Of a DNA stretch of 13,706 nt, positions 12,055 through 13,706 are shown one piece after another. The notes under the pieces were generated by a model. The model was not told where the DNA came from. It ran no database searches and saw only the letters and a program-made list of their open reading frames with translations. The translations under genes were made by a program, and so were the position numbers. How positions within the stretch are numbered: the first letter of the stretch is position 1; the number at the start of each line of letters is the position of its first letter. The stretch is taken from NCBI GenBank assembly GCA_023416875.1, contig JAEZGT010000368.1, positions 1 to 13,706 of the forward strand, written 5' to 3'. This stretch comes from Pseudomonadota bacterium (lineage in GTDB: Bacteria > Pseudomonadota > Gammaproteobacteria > Pseudomonadales > Cellvibrionaceae).

Positions 12055-13706
12055 TTATCCGACATGGCCAACATTGATGTTTAACACGTTTACAGGGAAG
12101 TCACTCAATATATCTCGCAGGTAAAGGTGCCCGCGCTGCGCGCTCCATTCGCGCTCGCTGATTAAGCTCATAAATTTGGCATTCTCAATTTCCTGGGGGA
12201 GTTCCACCGAGGTGTCACTCCATTGATCAGCTGCCACCTGCGGGCGGTCACTGTCATGCAACAGGTTTGCCACTAATCGCGGCACTATCACCAAGCAGCG
12301 TTTGCCCTGCCACTCACGCAGAAAAGCTAAACAGTGTTTGGCATATTCGCCGGAGGTCGTGAGCGGAATGTAATGGCCGAGAGAAAATAGGTCTGGTGAG
12401 ATTTGACGTTCGTTAAGCACGCGCGCGATTAAACGCTGCTTGATGCGACCGTCGCGCCAGTGTTGGATCAGCGATTCGGTGGATTCCTCTTGCGACAAAG
12501 CGGCGGCGCGTGTGGCGAAATCCACAGGCCGGCGGTTGTCGGGATCCACCAAGCTGAAATCCCACAGCTCGGTACCCTGGAATAAATCAGGTACACCCGG
12601 AGTGGTCAGCCGCAATAAAGTTTGCGCCAAGCCATTGAGTGCGCCGGCGGGGGCAATTTCCATCGCGGCGCGCGCGACTTCACAACGCAATTCCAAGAAG
12701 GCAGGGTTGTGCATAAATTCCTGCAGGTATTGGCGGCAAGCCTGTTCGTAGGCGGCGTTGGGCGCGCTCCAGGAACTGCGCAATTTCGCTTCGCGCAAGG
12801 CCTTTTCCAACCACCCCTGCAGGCGATCGCAGTAATGATCGCGTTGCGTATCCGTTTGCTCGCCGGATTCTTCATGAGGTCGATATTCCAACGGCCAGGA
12901 GCCGAGTAATGTTTGCAGCAGAATCCACTCATCACCAGGTGAGGGCGCGGGACCGTCGTGTTGCTCCTGGCGCAGTGCGCTCAGTTGGGCCCGCCATATA
13001 TTCAGCTTCTCCATGAACCAGTCCGGCCGCTCGCTGATGATGGCCAAGCGCGCTCGCGTATCTTCACCGCGTTTGTGATCGTGAGTCGCAGTGGTCAGCA
13101 TGGTGCGGGGAAAACGGCTCTGCCGGTCCATGCACAATTGATGAAAATCTTTCAACGAAATGCCGTGATGTTCTGGATCAAAACCGACGTCATTGCGGCT
13201 GAGAACCGCGCCGGAGCGATAGCACGCCGTATCCTCCACCGCCTTGGCGGCAGTTGGGGAAGTTAACTGCTGAAAGCGCGCCAAAGTGCGTGCGCGCAGA
13301 GCGCGGTCGGGACCGGGTGGCAGTGAATGTAGAGGCTCCGCCCCCAGCCACGCATCTAATTTTTGCAAAATCGGCCACTCGGATTCAGGCAGCGTGCGCT
13401 GCGCGCCTTCGAAAGCGCGATTGAAATACACCTGATCTTGCGAGGTGCGTTCGCAAGCGCCGGCGTAAGTTCGATACACCGGGAAATGGACAATCAGTTC
13501 GGTCAACACGCGGCGAATGGAGGCGAGCGTCAAATCGCGGGTGTGGATATCCGAACGTGCAATTAATAAAAGATTTTGCGCAACGGCTTCAAAATCACCG
13601 GAAAGCGATGTGCTCAAAATCAGTCGGCGCGCTTCCAAAACCTCCTCTTGGAAATCACCAGGACGCCCGGTGAATTCATGCCAGTACCTCGTCAATAACG
13701 CACCAC
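12055..13706 (-). CDS. treY: Malto-oligosyltrehalose synthase TreY, C-terminal part
   Basis: The 3' end of treY; the frame stays open to the window edge, so the start and roughly the first 300-400 residues are outside. About 550 residues remain of a family usually 850-950 long. TreY isomerises the terminal alpha-1,4 bond of maltooligosaccharides to alpha,alpha-1,1, making maltooligosyl trehalose for TreZ. Recognisable parts are YRTYAG (13472 region) and ATHDHKRGEDTRAR with the third catalytic Asp at 13078-13080. PGVPDLFQGTELWDFSLVDP and DNRRPVDF follow at about 12595-12520, all typical of GH13_26. The first two catalytic acids lie in the missing part. The stop codon is 21 nt before the proline-rich gene, with glgX further downstream, so all three form one operon. 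No frameshift is seen in the visible part. Confidence 0.95.
   Translation of the reverse strand, partial: GALLTRYWHEFTGRPGDFQEEVLEARRLILSTSLSGDFEAVAQNLLLIARSDIHTRDLTLASIRRVLTELIVHFPVYRTYAGACERTSQDQVYFNRAFEGAQRTLPESEWPILQKLDAWLGAEPLHSLPPGPDRALRARTLARFQQLTSPTAAKAVEDTACYRSGAVLSRNDVGFDPEHHGISLKDFHQLCMDRQSRFPRTMLTTATHDHKRGEDTRARLAIISERPDWFMEKLNIWRAQLSALRQEQHDGPAPSPGDEWILLQTLLGSWPLEYRPHEESGEQTDTQRDHYCDRLQGWLEKALREAKLRSSWSAPNAAYEQACRQYLQEFMHNPAFLELRCEVARAAMEIAPAGALNGLAQTLLRLTTPGVPDLFQGTELWDFSLVDPDNRRPVDFATRAAALSQEESTESLIQHWRDGRIKQRLIARVLNERQISPDLFSLGHYIPLTTSGEYAKHCLAFLREWQGKRCLVIVPRLVANLLHDSDRPQVAADQWSDTSVELPQEIENAKFMSLISEREWSAQRGHLYLRDILSDFPVNVLNINVGHVG

Overview
The window looks like chromosomal DNA of a gammaproteobacterium, probably near Pseudomonas or the Cellvibrio group. 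This rests on gene content only: a thioredoxin 2 with an N-terminal zinc ribbon, a haem-type fatty acid cis/trans isomerase, a GlgX/TreY pair, and RpoS-type stress proteins (KGG repeat, DUF2934, hemerythrin). I see no transposase, integrase, CRISPR array, rRNA or tRNA.

Left half (1-6356, all + strand): a small outer-membrane beta-barrel protein ends at a hairpin terminator. It is followed by a closely spaced run: yaiI (DUF188), a NYN-OST-HTH protein starting 4 nt after yaiI, trxC, cti (predicted lipoprotein with a CxxCH haem motif) and a GNAT-nitrilase fusion. The first two are both PIN/NYN-like proteins and form an obvious translational pair. The others are 40-73 nt apart and may be co-transcribed. 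A perfect 18-bp palindrome separates this run from the convergent right half.

Right half (6429-13706, mostly - strand): a VOC-fold protein, a two-CBS-domain protein preceded by four 15-bp tandem repeats, and a hemerythrin-DUF2934 gene pair. A 321-bp non-coding region then separates that pair from a divergent + strand gene for a KGG-repeat stress protein. Beyond two strong terminators lies a - strand operon, treY (5' end outside the window), a small proline-rich protein and glgX.

How it fits together: GlgX debranches glycogen or maltodextrin to linear maltooligosaccharides. TreY converts their reducing end to a trehalosyl unit, which TreZ (not in the window) would release as trehalose. KGG-repeat, DUF2934, hemerythrin and CBS proteins are typical companions of trehalose genes in stationary-phase, osmotic or desiccation responses. 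Cti on the left stiffens membranes under solvent or heat stress and TrxC is an oxidative-stress reductant, so much of the window reads as stress physiology. The least explained items are the NYN-OST-HTH/YaiI pair, the GNAT-nitrilase fusion, the proline-rich protein between treY and glgX, and the repeated 9-bp motif shared by two stress-gene upstream regions.
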